Assembly: GCA_025766275.1 (NCBI GenBank) | Contig: JAFKAC010000080.1 | Coordinates: 1-64,000, forward strand | Direction: 5' to 3' | DNA length: 64,000 nt | DNA from: Lactarius indigo | Taxonomy: Eukaryota; Basidiomycota; Agaricomycetes; Russulales; Russulaceae | Shown here: positions 1 to 13,428 of the stretch, in pieces | How positions within the stretch are numbered: the stretch's first letter is position 1 | Layout of the letters: each line of letters begins with the position of its first letter | Made by a program: the position numbers and the translations under genes | Notes under the pieces: model-generated | Told to the model about the DNA's origin: nothing | Seen by the model: the letters and a program-made list of their open reading frames with translations, nothing else | Database searches by the model: none

Positions 1-2248
1 CTGACTTTCAGCATTCGCTTACCAGCCTCTTTCGCTAGGTCCTTACGGAGCAAACATCATCGACCCACGCTCATGGGGTAATTCTGAGGACGCTACCAAT
101 CACTTGACCCTCGAATTCACTCGCATCGTCATCGCCATTGGCGTGTTCGCTGTCGGCGTTGAACTCCCAAAAAAGTATATGTACCGACATTGGAGAAGTC
201 TTTTCTTCCTCCTTGTCCCTGTAATGATATGGGTGCGTTGTGCTTCATCAATATCCTACTTGGACCTTGATGATTCGAATTGATTCGTCAGGGCTGGTTC
301 GTGTCGGCTGCCTTCATTTATGCGCTCATCCCCAACCTCAACTTCCTTTCAGCCCTAGCCGTCGGGGCTTGTCTCACCCCTACTGACCCGATTCTTGCCG
401 CAGCAATTATCGGAGGCAAATACGCTGACAAGCACGTCCCCGCTCATCTGCGACATCTCATCGCGGCTGAAGCCGGCAGCAACGATGGCGCGGCGTACCC
501 ATTTCTTTACTTTGCGCTCTATCTCACCCTCGATAGCACAACCGGGGGTGCAATGAAGGATTGGATCCTCGTTTCATGGCTCTGTGCATTCCCAGTTACT
601 TCTTCCATCCACGACTATGTCTATTAACGTTAAAATATACAGACCAAATCGTGCTCAGCGTCATATGGGGCTCGATGCTTGGCTATGGCTTCCGACATCT
701 CATGAAGTTTTGCGAGAAAAAGGATCTCATTGACCGACAGTCATACGTCGCCCAATATGTCTCACTTGCCCTTCTCACAGTCGGCACGACCACTCTCCTT
801 GGCTCGGATGATCTACTCGCCTCCTTCGTATGTGGAACTGCGTTTGCCTGGGACGGTTTTTTCAACAAACAAACCGAAGCTTCGGTCTTTTCCTCCGTCA
901 TCGACTTGCTCCTTAACACCGCCGCGTTCGTGTTTGTTGGCGCTTGGATGCCATTTGATACGTTCTCGGACCACGAGCTCTCTCTTTCCGTTGGACGCCT
1001 CATATCCATTGCCGTCCTGGTGTTGTTACTTCGACGTTTACCCATCATCATTGGTTTATACAAGTGGATACCCGATATCAAGAGTTTCCGCGAAGCACTG
1101 TTCAGCGGTCACTTTGGACCCATTGGCATCGGTATTTCGTTTCCGCCTCTCACCTCCAAAGTCTCACGTGATGTAATAGGCGCCATCTTTATGTCAACAC
1201 TCGCTGCCGAGACGCTTCCGCAACCGCAAAGCCCTCCAGCCAACCAAGCGGAACTTCTAGCCGCTACGATACAGCCGGTCATCGCATTCATGGTTCTATG
1301 CTCAATTCTCATTCACGGACTCTCCATACCTTTCTTCTCTCTTGGCCGCCGCGTGACGACCGTCACGCGTACGTGGTCACGCCAGCCAAGTCTTCCTGAT
1401 TGGGCTCTCCATACGCACCGCGTCGAGCGTGCAGAAGACGTTGTGATCAACCGCGACCCAGAAAACTGATGGAACGTGGTCAGGCGGGCGATAATGAGAA
1501 AGACGTCATAAAACGCCACCCATCGGAGGCCATGGAGTTCGATGAAGACGAAAAAGAAAAACGTGTCTTGAAACGAGAGGACACCGCGGAAGCAGACGCA
1601 CTCACAGTTGCAGTTACGGAGTCAGAAGAAGCGAAGCCAGATAACCCGCCAGATGGAATAGAATCATACGAGTGGAAGGAAGGTCCCAATCGCATCATTG
1701 ATTGGCGTACCGGCCCTGGTGAAGATGTGCATTTTCCGTTCTACGTGTCCCGCTCTTGTGATTCATGGATGATATATTATAGGTCGAAGTTGAGGTTCAG
1801 CCCAACGAACACGGCTCAAGCGAAGCTGGACACATCACACCTACATCTCGTAACGGGCACATAGTGCAGTATTCCGCCGACGCTGCGCTTGGGAGGGCGA
1901 TGCGACACGTTCCTCATGAGGAGGCGAGACCCGATGATGCTACTGGCTCCCACGGTAGTGACAACCGCGATTATCTCGTCCGCATCCGCAAAGAGAAGAA
2001 GTCGCGGTGTATGCGCCACCGCCGAATGAAGTTTATCAAACTTAAGCCAACACCCAGAGGTTGTGCACGAGGACGAGGACGGGTGGGTGTCAGACCAGAG
2101 TTTGCCAGAGGACGCGCAGACGAAAGTGCAACCCCACGCGGAGAAGCGATATTTACTGGTCGTCCCAGCAAGAAGCGGCGAGCCGAGGATCACCGACCCT
2201 CCATTCAACCACCTAACCACCCCCGCGTATCGCTTCCCGCTCCGATAG
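1..2248 (+). CDS. NHA1: Nha1-type plasma-membrane Na+(K+)/H+ antiporter, 3' part
   Basis: Exchanges Na+ or K+ for protons at the plasma membrane (CPA family). The gene begins left of the window. Exons read as 39-232, 292-583, 643-1131, 1180-1442, 1484-1726 and 1783 onward, with introns of 59, 59, 48, 41 and 56 bp. The membrane domain shows the ion-site blocks LTPTDPILAAAIIGG and EAGSNDGAAYPF, followed by LIDRQSYVAQYVSLAL and GSDDLLASFVCGTAFAWDG, all strongly Nha1-like. After the last membrane segment the protein becomes acidic and lysine-rich, as in the long cytosolic tail of fungal Nha1. Splice sites after 1,950 are uncertain; the last well-supported exon (about 2,063-2,248) ends at a TAG. 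Identification is firm; the exact 3' end is not. Confidence 0.9.
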
Positions 2249-3279
2249 ATACTTCAGCGTCTACCGGTTCCCAACACTGCTGCCATGGTGACTGCGCCGT
2301 CTGCTCCGTCAACGTCCGCCGGACCTGAGTCGCCTCTTCCGAAGTCTCCCTCCTCTCCGTCGGATATGGTCGATGACGAGCCGCGCGGACGTGCGCTCCC
2401 CGCGTCCGCATCTTCGACCTTTTCCGTGCGCAGGAAGCCACGCAACATGCGCATCGTGTCGCTGCGGGGGAGCGAAGCTAGTTCCCGAGAAGTCTCCGCC
2501 GGTTCGTTCGATCCGGTGGGCCGACGCCGGTGCCGGTTCCACTCCCGCGACGGCGCGCTGGCCGCAGTCCCCATCGGCCCAGGGCAGTCGCGCCCCGTCC
2601 CCATCTCCCGCAGACAGTGCAGAAAACGACACGGGCTAGCCCGCTTCCGTTATTGCACCTGAGCTGGTCATCGGTGTGAGTGTTGACGCGTCGATGAAAC
2701 CGGCTTTCATCTATCTAACCTTCCGACCCTTTGCTCTCGCTTCCCCTGGCTTTTCCCGTCATCAATAACTGGTTAAACCCCTTACTTTTCTCTCTGTAGA
2801 GTGTGTATACCTTTTGTTGCTTTTTTCTCCACCCCTGCTTTACGTTTTCCCTTTGCGCATTCGTGACACGTCGTTCGCCCATTTTTGCATATATTCTGGT
2901 TGGCCTCATTATCTTTACAATGAACACTAAAGCGTTGGGTCCAATGACAAACAATTCGGCCTTTGACTGCGACGCCTGGCCAGGACGACAGAGTGCCGAA
3001 ACGGCCCGGGGGCACCGATACATGCCGTCACTGGCACTGGCCCGGCCACACTTGACCGCCCCGTATGAAACTCATTCACGGCTCATCTAGGTATCTGAGT
3101 CAGGTGCAACAGTATATATCCACAAACGTGTAGTTCAATATCGTAAGTCATGCTAGCCGATACAAAAGAGGGTCCGTTCGACTGTGCCAAGAGCACGTAA
3201 TACTAGTATTCAACACTATAATCTCCATGAGTGCCGGTGACAACTTGAGAGTACGCAGCATGCCAGTCGTCCGCGTCGG
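2249..3279. other. GC-rich open stretch, then intergenic
   Basis: From 2,285 to 2,662 the plus strand is open in two frames rich in Ser, Pro, Ala and Arg. This could be a last exon of the antiporter tail reached by an unseen intron, but the only candidate junction implies a very short intron (about 31 bp), so it is not joined to the gene here. From 2,663 to about 3,130 I see nothing. From about 3,135 the sequence matches the region after 17,515 and is the 3' flank of the duplicated protease. Confidence 0.3.
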
Positions 3280-5790
3280 TTAATTGGTTTCAGCATCTGT
3301 GAAAGCGGTGGTCGCTAGCCCAACCCGCGAGTTGCTCACATCGTACACGCTGTAGAAGCGCTGCAGGAACGTAAACCCGTCTGTTCAGAAGAGGTAAGTG
3401 ACATCTAATCCTTGCGAAGCGCACGGCAATAGAGCGAACACATACTGATAAAGTCGAGCCCTTGACCCGATGGGCTACCAAGGTCGCTCACGACGAGGTA
3501 TATTTTACCATTGGTACCACCGATTTCGGTGTTCAGCGCGCGGGGCCAGATTTGTGCATTCGGCGTCAGCTCGTACTGCACGCCGCCGATATCGAAGAAG
3601 AGCGACTGCAAGTTCTTGAATTGGGAGGCTGTGATCGTGAGAAGGCCAGTCGTTCTAGAATGTGAAGCAAAGCAAAAATAAGGGGTAGAAACTTCGAAAG
3701 TCCGAGCTGCGGACACGGGAAGGACGACATACTGGTCAAGGGTTGCTCCGGTGGCCTTCTGGTACTTCTGGAACGCGTCTATCGGTGACTGGAATCAACA
3801 CTCGTCTAATACTCGACGAAATATCGAACCTGTGGCGATGAGAACAAGTGTGGTGCCCGTATCGACGATGCCAGCAGAGGAGCTCAAGATCGATTGTCCA
3901 CTAGAACCGTACGTGATAGTTTGATCGACACCCCAGTAAGCGCTTGCGGGAGAGGTTCCCGTAATTGGTACAAAATTCACGTCACCAGTGATCCTTTACC
4001 ACCCCATCAATTCCACGCCTCGTAAGACGAGTAAAAATAGAACACACTTGGTTGTATCAACGCCGCCAAACGTGAGTTCTCCGTTGGAAACCGCACTTGC
4101 GGACGTGGATGGCTGGTAGAAAATGCCGATGACTCGGTGGAGATAGTACCTTGCCTTGAAGAGATTGTCTGTGATAGTCGGCACGGGCGTGTTGCCTCCA
4201 ATTGTGCCCTCAGTGAGGTCAACTGGGCCGATACTGCGGAGCGTGAGAAAGTCAGTGGGATAATGGAGCACAGGAAGTAGTGACAGTACCCAAGGATACC
4301 GTCCACACCATCGAAACCTTGGGCAGTAGACGCAACACCGATACTCTGGGACTTGACTACCAGCGAGGGAGATAGCGTCACCTGATCCGTGACTAGAAGG
4401 ACAATTAGATCATGTGGCGCGGGATTGGTACTGAGCGCCGAAGAGGAATGATACGCACACTCGGTTCCAGAGAAAGAACCAGACCCATAGCTAACGGACT
4501 GAATGACAGAACCAAGGTGAAAAAAATGACCATGCACTGACGGACTATACGTACAACACTCTTCCCGGTACTCTTGCTGGTGCTGGTCTTCTTATATTCT
4601 TGTCAGCACCAACCCAAGTGTTGGAGCTGCCGGTATCGATGAGAAGAGTATAGTCAGTGGCCGGGTTACCGACCCCAACGAGGCAGTATAAGTCACAGCT
4701 GGGACACTTATATCAGCACCATGACACCGGAAGGCGGCGCCGGAAACGAACCAGCATCAGTGACATCGATAGTATCGCCAGTGGCATCTCGAGATAGAGG
4801 GCTGACAGCTTTGTGACCGTGTTGATGGTGGGTAACGCGACTCCTGAGCTCTGTCAACTTGTGGGCGTTTGGGCCGTGTGGCTGGACACCAGCAAGAAAC
4901 TTTCTGTGCTCGTGCCTTGTCGCGAGCAATGAGGCACGAGCGCCGTCAGAAACCTTGACGGTAGAAGTAAAGCTAAGAGGGTGGTGGGCAGTAAAAGACA
5001 TGCTGTTTAGATATGGTGGAGAGAAAGGGGGAAGGCGCAGAGCTATATATACGAAAACGGACGAAGGTAACTATCACGTCCAGAAAGCATGAGAAAGACG
5101 GTAGAACCGCAGTCGTCACTTCTCCGTGAGGTATGGATTATCGCACCCATATTGAATATGAACAGGCGCTTTCACAATGGACCCATGGCCACGCCGTGGA
5201 TCCACTTCCAACTCCAAGTATGACGGCAGACCTGTCAGCTTCCCAGTCGCCAGAAAAGGTTGGCACCGCCACTATCAGCTTCTACTCCCGCGGTGTTTGG
5301 ACCCGCGAAAGGTAAAAAAAAAGTGAGCTCATAGAAGTAATGCCATACCTCATTCAAGTTGCTGCGTTTCCCAGCCAATACATGTTGAAAGAAACCCAGG
5401 AAAGACCAGAGCGTCTTGGGTGCCCCCGGCCCTTAGAGGTCGCTGTATCATCGAAGCTCCGGCATGCTCACGCGGTCTCCATCGTTTCCACAAAGATCCT
5501 CTTCTATTTCTCGAACCATTCGCAATTAAGACAACAATAGATTCTCCACCAGTTAGGCCATCAGGTCAAAGTGGTGAATCGACATCTGACACCCGAATTG
5601 TGTGCATGGTACAGAGCAACTCCGGATACCGCTTTTAGATCGTTCAGATACTGAGCCATGCACCAGAATAACATCAGCGATAAGACCCAGGCTTTCGGAA
5701 AAATTGCGGAATGGAGACATGGGACAGATTCGATAACGAAGCCCACTATTCGTCCTTGAACGAATGGAAGGTGAGTACAAGGGGCCACAG
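3135..5790. repeat. Segmental duplication, protease block, copy 1
   Basis: Matches 17,515-20,830 in the same orientation. Homology covers the 3' flank (shared gccaagagcacg), the whole protease gene and about 700 bp upstream of its start; 5,150-5,270 and 20,120-20,250 share long near-identical runs such as catattgaatatgaacagg. Copy 2 carries about 250 extra bases at about 17,640-17,880. The matching sequence ends near 5,785 and 20,805. The two copies flank KRE33, the BTB gene and RNR1. Confidence 0.85.
3280..5001 (-). pseudogene. Pepsin-like (A1) aspartic protease, copy A, damaged
   Basis: Homologue of secreted polyporopepsin-type acid proteases. Reading leftwards from the ATG at 5001: propeptide; first catalytic loop LLIDTGSSNTWVG (about 4,640); flap with YGSGSFSGTE (about 4,490); second catalytic loop AGIVDTGTTLVLIAT (about 3,860); C-terminus YDVSNSRVGLATTAF, stop at 3280-3282. 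Several short introns interrupt it. Compared with copy B (17,921-19,729), a 48-bp in-frame deletion just after the start removes the hydrophobic core of the signal peptide, and one base is missing at about 4,590-4,605 just after the first catalytic loop, shifting the frame. Both active-site DTG triplets remain, so the damage looks recent. A sequencing error at the single base is the main alternative. Confidence 0.8.
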
Positions 5791-8120
5791 GTGCTTAGGT
5801 GTTTTTAGCCCGTTTGGTGAAACAGCGGTGGAGTTACGCACCTGAAGAGTTAGACCACCCGAACAGGGATCAATCTTGTTCTCAAGCTACTCGAGGGAGT
5901 ACTTCTCGATCCAGAGCCCAGGTATTCATCTACATGGACGGAACACGGAACCGTGACCATATGGCACCACTCATTCTTCCCCACGCACTGCCAGGACATC
6001 AAATTTTGATATCCTCCGTATCGTTCCCTCGATCATGGGACTCTGGGAGAAATCTAGGCATCGGGGTTGGTTGACTCGGTTCGGAGTGCTGCGTCCATTC
6101 TGCCACGTCACCGTGTGCTGGTACTCCCTCATTGAGTCGCCCGTGAATAACTCCATGGACTAAACCAGGACCCTATATTTCTTCAAATTGACCATCGTCA
6201 ATTCTAGTCCTGTGGTGCTGCAAAGCACGTCGCACTGTACGAGACTTAGCCTAACGCATACGTAATTTCAATCAGGGATCGGACCGCTTACAGTCGAAGC
6301 ATCGTACATACATCCTCTGGTAGGGGTAAATAGTTAGCGCGCTCCTTACCCATCGCTACATTCTGGTCTTGCTTGCTTCCGGTCAGCCGTGGGACTTGGA
6401 GGGCCGGGACCACCGATCACCAGGGGATCGCATAGGTTGAAGGAGATATGGCCTGGCTACTACACGCCGCTTTCTGTTGTCATTCTCGGGTCGACGACAT
6501 GCATACGCATAACGTGCACACGTTTTCTCGGAGTGCATGTTCCTATATTGCTCCCTTGGCCATTTCGCCTTCAGAGAGGGGTACCATTCAGAATAAGGTA
6601 TGCTTACTGCGCCTTACGCCACATAGCCCCAGCGCTCCGATAGCAGCACGCCGAAAAGCCGCCGGAGACACAAGGCTAGGGAGGCAGACTGAAGGTCACA
6701 GAGGTCCGCAGGGTAACCGCCAGCCTGAGTGCAGGTAGCGTAACCGAACTCGGAACTCGGAAATGCCTTGTGTTCACATATCACGTGTCCAGTGCCATTG
6801 CGCCCGAAATGGACATACGCTGCTTCTAGGCACTGAGCCACCACCCGTTCACGATGCTGCCCATTACTGTACTAGGGGACCTCACAATTGACACTTCCAT
6901 TCCCCTTTGTTTCACGGAACCCACACTCGGAGCCACAGACACACGAGCCAAGGAATACTTGTTTCGTTGGCTGCAGGTCCGAATACAGTATTATGAAACG
7001 CCACCCATTTCGCCTCGCCTCACCACGCCATTTCATGGAGGTTGCAATACGATCCTTACAATTCAGCCATTTCAAAACAACCGTATCCACGATATTTAAG
7101 TGAAAAAGAAGCCGCCCATTGAAGTCGAGATCACCGCACATACTAGGCTAGGCAGAACGTTGTTCGTATTTTATTTTATATTTTGCAACTTGCATGCCAC
7201 TTTTCTGAGCGATTGGCTCTAAATCTCACCTTTATGCTTATTCTTTCCCTCGGGTTCAAGGACAATAGTGTTGATACCAGCCTTCGCCTTCCCGTATCAA
7301 CCCCGGTAAGGGCATTTTCGTCCGAATAAAGTTAACGTGATACTCAGTTACGAGAATGAAGAATGATGCCCCAGTCCAAGGCGGCTCGCACAATTGCAGG
7401 CAGGCATATCCTTGTGTACCATCTCTAGCTTAATGCGGGTACATGGGTAGGGGCAGATACCTTTCTACAGTATCATGTTTCTACTATGACATCCTCCAAG
7501 ATATTGTCTGAATGCGACGCTCTCATCAACGGAAGCGATCTTAAGACCTTAAAAGAATCAACCTTTTAGCCTATCTTCCTCGCTAACGGCCATTGATCGT
7601 GTCGTGAGGTGGTAGCAGACCGATTTAACATTCCCGTCTTCCGTCTTCCGACTACTGACGGTTCTGTCCTCCGACTTATTTTCTTGACCCCTACTACACA
7701 GGCGCCCTCACAGTAATGATCCATGACGTTCTCACGTACACCCTGCCATTCGTGCATAGCAAGGTATTGTCGGTGGGTCGCACTGTTCTATGGGGCGTTC
7801 GGGATTGCTACTGGCGCTGAAGATGGAGCCCGGCGACGCAAGCGATGTCAGGAGGCGAACAAGAGGCGAACTGAGATGTATCCATACTTGCATTCGGCGG
7901 TCCCGGCCCACATACTTGTCCTGTCTCGGTACTACGTCTTAGTGGGAGGAGGAACCAAATCTCGTAACAGGATAAATCCATCCCTGGCGGAAGGCCAAGT
8001 CTTTGCTTTGTAAGCTGAGCTTGCTCTCCGTGCTGATGTAAGGAGTCCGCAACAAAGACCGACAGAGAGTGGCCCATCACTGCATCACCACCAGGTTTGA
8101 TTGTGGCCTTCGACTCTTTT
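5791..8120. other. No gene recognised
   Basis: Only short frames occur here, on both strands, without recognisable motifs, codon bias or plausible intron chains. The stretch separates the upstream region of protease copy A from the 3' end of KRE33. Nothing in it matches other parts of the window that I could find. Confidence 0.5.
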
Positions 8121-11100
8121 TCATCGTTTTTTCGAAAGACTCCTACGGTTCTTTTTATTTTTAACCTCCGCAGCCGGCGTGGCGTCAACTAATTTGCGCT
8201 TCTGCCCCGCAGCACCTGTGGCCTTAACGCTAACGACCGTCGACTTGCCCCGCCCGTCTCCGGTAAGCGTATTGCGCACTTGTGCTTCAGCAACGGACCA
8301 GTCCGCTGACGCATCATCAATAGCGTACCTAGGAGCAGTTAGGTGGTGGGTGAGCTGGTATACGATGTCGGTTGTAGCGAGCCAAGAAGAGAGAAAGACA
8401 GTACTCACTGCGAGAGGTCGAGAGCATCAATCATAGCACGTTGCTTTTCGCGGAGTGCAGTAGTAGCCTCGTCGCCTGCAGCGTCGAGCTCCGCCTCCAT
8501 ATTTTTCAGCCCACGCTCTGCGTCCGCAACTAGAGAAATCCTGGTGTCCGGATCCTGGTGCACTTGCGCTGCCGGAGCTGGGGCTCGAATAGTAGAGCTG
8601 ATCGCAGCCTTTTGAATGTCTCGTAACTTTCCGGAGATCTTTCGAATAAGCTTCACGAATAGAGCAAGCGCCTGGGAAACGGGCAGCTGAAGTTCCGCCT
8701 GCGAGCGTGGGCGTATGAGTGGATGTCGGGTAAAAGGAATAGGTAAAGCGACCGCGCACCTCGACTTCTTCGACACTTTTCCGTTGCAGTCCCATGCCAA
8801 GCAGTATGCTGCTCTGTATCACACTAAGACGCACTTCATTTCCAAGCCGTTTCTCAAAGTAGAGCAAGGCCACAGTTGGTAGCAAGTCAAGGATGACGTG
8901 GTAGTCGAGAGAGTTCTGAGCGTACGAGTCAAGGCGCTTAAGGTCGAATGGTGTAAGTAAGAACGAAAGCTCTTCGGGAGTTGGGGCTAGAGAAGGGGTG
9001 TAAGAAAATGATAACCCAATAAGGTGAGTAGATCCAACCAGGCATCTTATCAGAGTCGAGATACTTGATACCAGTATTAGCAGCCTCGAGGACACTAAGT
9101 CCCATCACGCTGCTAAACTCTCGAAATTTAAATGACAGAAGGGTAAGGAAACGCCTCCGGAAGTCTATAGAAGAGAGAAAGTGTAAATGTCGTGTTTATT
9201 CGCCAAGCGCAGACCAACTCGGCGCGGACTCACCTTTGGAAAACTCCCCTAGCCATCCTAGCTCTTCGTTCGCTGACGATTGGAGTCCACGTACCATGAC
9301 TATAGTGTGTTCTCCAGTAAGATCGCTCTGGGTCTGGCGGATGTATAATGGCACGTAGCCCGCACGCTTCCAGAACCTGTAAATGATAAGAGAGAATGTC
9401 GAGACAAAAACACCAACAGGGCGAACCGAAGTAGTTGCGACGTGAGTCCATATGACACTCCGAGGTAGTCAAGATTCTCAGGTTTGCGCTCTGTAAGACG
9501 CTGCAAAAGAGGCGGCATCGCACTAGCTGACCGGACTGTAGGGTGGTCGACTAGAAGGGTAGTAGACTGATTGACAATAAGCTTCCGTGTGAGGTGGAGG
9601 TACTTTCAACGCACGTCGTCTATCGCTGCGGCATCGGGGTAAGAGATTTCCGGTTTGGCAGACTCATCAAGGTTGAAATATTCGCCAGAATAATACGCGT
9701 TCAAAGCCTGGAGCGCCCGCGCGCCGTATCCCATCTTGATCCGAACGTCAGCACCTCACGACCATATCGCAGTCCAAAGGGTCCGCACATTAGAATAATC
9801 CGGATGCGTGGCAATCCGCACGACCCTCGCGCCACTCATCATGGCAAACTTGCCCTCTTGGAACTGCTGAGCGACCAACCACGGTATGAGATCACCCCCG
9901 GCACGGAGCCCGCGCTGTAACCCCTCCAATATCGCCTGCTTACTGATGTTTCCTTCCAGCGCGACCTGAACTACTACAAGAGGTTCGGGTAGGTGTGACT
10001 CGTCGTCCGCGATCGGTGGGAGGAGTACGAACAAGTGGTGCGCTGGTGCATCGGACATCAGCTGGAGGTCGTTCGGCTGATTCTTGTAGTGCGACGCGAC
10101 GTACAGCGCCATCATGCGCTGTAGGAACGCCTCACTCGCGGGATGATAGGAGAAGAGGGTGTCTCGCGAAACGTAGAAGAGCTCGCATTTCGATGGGTGG
10201 GGTGTTCCGTGCAACGCGCTACCCGGAGAGATCGTCGCGTCGAGGCAGAGAAGCGTGTTGAGCCAGCGCTCGATCCCGTCCCCAGTGCCGTAGCGGATTG
10301 GGGTATCGAGCTTGACTTCGCGCAGATTCCGAAGTTTTGGCGGCGCGACGTGCGAGGGCCGTTTTGTTGACGAACCGGAGGCTACGTCCTCCTTAACGTC
10401 TTTCGAGAGCGACGGTCGAGTTGACTCGCGTAGTTGTTGAATCAATTTGAGAGAGAGAGAGCGTCCGGTACCTTCGTACCCGTTGATTGTAGACGCAAGG
10501 AAAACGAGGTAGGGCCCGATGAGGTTTCGGACAAGGGGAAGGGGGATGGCAGCTGCCTCATCGATGATTACAAGCTCGGCTTGTCCAAGAACGTGAGCAT
10601 CTTGCGGTTGAATGTACTGCGAAAAAATGATGAATAAAGCCATGAATCGCTTATTCTTGAAAGAGAGTACCTGGATGGTCTGTCGGTGCTGCCGGAAGAC
10701 ATTGACACGAACGATTGCCTTGTTAAAGTCAGGGTTTGTGCTCTGTGAAATGTCGTAATCAAGGTGTTCCTCGTAGCCCAGTGCGTCCATGCCCTTGAAG
10801 ACGAACTCGAAAAGGGTCTTCAGGTTTTCTGGGCTGGGACTGGTGACAAAAATGTTGGAATAGCCATGTGCGAGGGCCGCTGCAATAGCCAATCCCAAAG
10901 CGGCGGATTTTCCACGGCCACGGCCCGCCGTAAGCGTCACGGTTGAGCTGAGGGTTTTCTCCGCAATCGCATCAACAAAGGTGAGGATCGCTTGTGCTTG
11001 GTCTACCGTCTTGGCTAACTTAATAAGGTCGCTGACTGGCTTTGTATCTGCAAGGGTCTCCTGGAGTTCCTTTAGTTGGGACGGCTCCTTGCCCTTGCCG

Positions 11101-11924
11101 CGTTCCTCTTCAATGGCAGTGATGTCCTTTCCGCGAGATATGGGAAGAACGTTCAGTTCATCGTCGAGAACGAGGCAGTCGTCGCATGAACCCAAGGATA
11201 GGATGAAGCGTTCATTGAAGCGGGCAGTGACATCGTGGTGGGATGACGTCCGATAGCGGGCATGTGCGTCCTGCTCAGTGTAAGCATTTAGCGGAAGCGT
11301 CACTAATTCAGCCCTCACCATAGTCATGGTGTACAGCTGCTTCAAGGAGGTCATCGTTTTCAGCAATAGCACAACGAGCCCGCCGCCCTCTACGGTCTCG
11401 ATTGTCCGTGCAAGTAGGTTCGGCGTGATCGCCTCGAAGTCTTGTAACACCAGCATCCCGAATGTATTACCGAGAATCTTCTCGGACTCCTTGTAGTAGC
11501 TACATTCTGTGAATACCATAGGACTCGGATACAATCTGAATAAATGGTACACACGTGTAGCGGATGTCGGTGACCGTGATGAAGATCTCAAAGGGGTCGT
11601 GTTCATTTGCTTCCCTGATACCACGTTTTACATCTCTCTTGATTTTGGCTTCGCGTTTCTTTCGGTGACTGAAGCGTAAGGTTAGGATAATGGCTAATAA
11701 TCGTCTTGGGAACGGGGAACGACTCACCTCGTGAATCCGAGCTCTTTCTTGTAACACCAAAGCACCGAGGGGCGTGCAGAAATACGTGCCTGCGAGAGCA
11801 AAAAATGAAGATTGACCACTTGATTTCTCCCCTTGTCTCCAACGAGGACTATGAAAGAGCGATGGTTTTTCTTGACATTGTTGTCGATAAGGAATTGTAT
11901 GCGCTGGTCAAGTTGCTTCCGCAT
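8121..11924 (-). CDS. KRE33: RNA cytidine acetyltransferase (KRE33/NAT10 family)
   Basis: Makes N4-acetylcytidine in 18S rRNA and tRNA and is needed for small-subunit assembly in the nucleolus. Reading leftwards from the ATG at 11924-11922: N-terminal TmcA-type domain (LDQRIQFLIDNN, RSFIVLVGD); RecD-like helicase with Walker A TAGRGRGKSAALGLAI and Walker B-like VIIDEAAAIP (about 10,560); GNAT part with VVRIATHPDY (about 9,810) and, after a short intron, MGYGARALQAL; then NLDYLGVSYGLT and DLTGEHTIVMVRGL; tRNA-binding part with DLKRLDSYAQNSLDYH and SSILLGMGLQ; a basic tail ending KRKLVD...KKNRRSLSKKR at the stop at 8121. One intron near 10,640 is retained in frame (about 54 bp). All diagnostic blocks are present and in order; it looks intact. 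Essential in yeast, so probably single copy. Confidence 0.93.
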
Positions 11925-12074
11925 GCATGCAGAGTATACTGTATGGTGTTGCCGTAGAAAAAAAGCGAGACGGCGAGACAAGGCTCGGCAATAGACCACC
12001 ACGTGCCACCCGGCTCGCAGCAGCATATATACCTCGCCAGCTGCGCGAATCATCGCCCATCGCTCTGACCGTAA
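11925..12074. promoter_or_regulatory. 150-bp divergent promoter
   Basis: The start codons of KRE33 (minus) and the BTB gene (plus) are only about 150 bp apart, so both promoters must share this stretch. It contains tatatacctcg near 12,025. No specific factor site can be defended. Confidence 0.5.
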
Positions 12075-13428
12075 ATGACAGAGTTAGACACCCCTCTGTT
12101 CATCCCACCGGACGACGAAGAGGTCGCTAAAGCCCAGCTTCTCCACTCGCCACCACGGAAACGATCCCGCAACCTTTTCGAAAGGGAAGAAACCAACATG
12201 AAAACCCTCCCAACTCATCCTCCGGAAATTGTCCGCGACGAGGATTACTATCTTTCCGACGGAAGTTGCATTATTCTGGTGGAAAACACGCTGTTTAATG
12301 TGAGTCCGTAACAATTATCGCTCGTCTAGTCTTATGCCGTCTTGCAGGTGCACAGAACAACTCTTTCGAAAGATTCATCCTCTTTTAGTTCCATGTTCTC
12401 ATTACCGCGGGGAGACAAGCCAGCCGAAGGACAGTCAGACGACAACCCAGTCGTCCTCGGTGGGGATACCGTCTCTCAGTTCCGCAACTTCTTATGGGCG
12501 CTATATGCCTTGTGGGTTGTTGTGCCTTGCCATCGCATTCTATCCTCACTGGTGCGAGCGCAGGCCACATGAACTCCTCCAGGTTCATTCTAGCCTTTCC
12601 AATCTCACGCGTCTCATCGACATTGCCAGCATCTCGAACAAGTACTCGTTCAGGTCAGTCGAAACGTGGGCGTTGGACGTCATCGTGGATACTGTGACCC
12701 GAAAGGGATCTCCCTCTTCTCCGTTCCCCTTAGTTGGCCTTGGTGTCACACCTACCTCACCGACACCGACATACACGCTCCAGTCGCAGGTCACAAACAA
12801 TGAGCAGATTGTCGCGCTCGTGCGGCTCGCACAGATGTGCCAACACGAGCGGCTACTCAATACGATGGTCGAGTCCTTACGCAAGCTTATGAGCTCTTCG
12901 CCACAAAGCGCCTACATGGCAATGACACTCGCCGATGAACTCGATCTACGCGTCTTACGTGGGGCGGCATACCTAGAGGTGATGCAGAGGGCCGTTGTCA
13001 TCGTACGGCGCCCGGGGTCTGGACCTAGCGAAGGTGAGATCGATTCTGAAGGGCGGCTCGTGGTGTCTGTCCCGCAGAAGATGCGCTTATTGTCGGGATA
13101 CCACCGCCTAACGATGGCATGGGAAGAGCTGCGCAAAGCGCCTCCAAACTTCGATCATGCGCAGTCGTGTGGCGTGAATTGGCACAAGAGCGGATGTGTA
13201 CAGTCATGGCAAGAATTCTGGCGCGAGAAAACGAAGAGCGAGACGGTGCTTGCGCTTGGGTTGGCGGACGTGCTTGGCCGCCTTCGCGCCGTGCTGAAGG
13301 AGTTCGACAAGTGGGGGAGCGCGACATATATGCATCACGATTGCCGCATGCTGGCGCGACGTGCGATCAACGAGAAGCTGAAAGAGGCTCAGGATGCGCT
13401 GCCAGATTTATTCTCAGATGTGGAGTGA
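12075..13428 (+). CDS. BTB/POZ domain protein
   Basis: Three exons: 12075-12299, 12348-12511 and 12564-13428; introns of 48 and 52 bp with clean GT-AG ends keep the frame. The N-terminus is charged (PPRKRSRNLFERE); the BTB fold follows with DEDYYLSDGSCIILVENTLF, then VHRTTLSKDSSSFSSMF and a segment like the usual helix LTRLIDIASISNKYSF. The C-terminal half has an HxxC-type pair (NWHKSGCVQSW, MHHDCRMLARRAI). Agaricomycetes encode many such proteins; most have no assigned role, and some BTB proteins act as Cullin-3 adaptors. Function here is unknown. Gene structure is solid. Confidence 0.88.

Noticed and set aside
2205..2632. Overlapping minus-strand frames near the antiporter end
   Set aside because: GC-rich low-complexity sequence opens several frames at once; none has recognisable features.
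5133..7999. Many frames of 60-96 codons
   Set aside because: No motifs, no intron chain and no conservation beyond the duplicated part; treated as non-coding.
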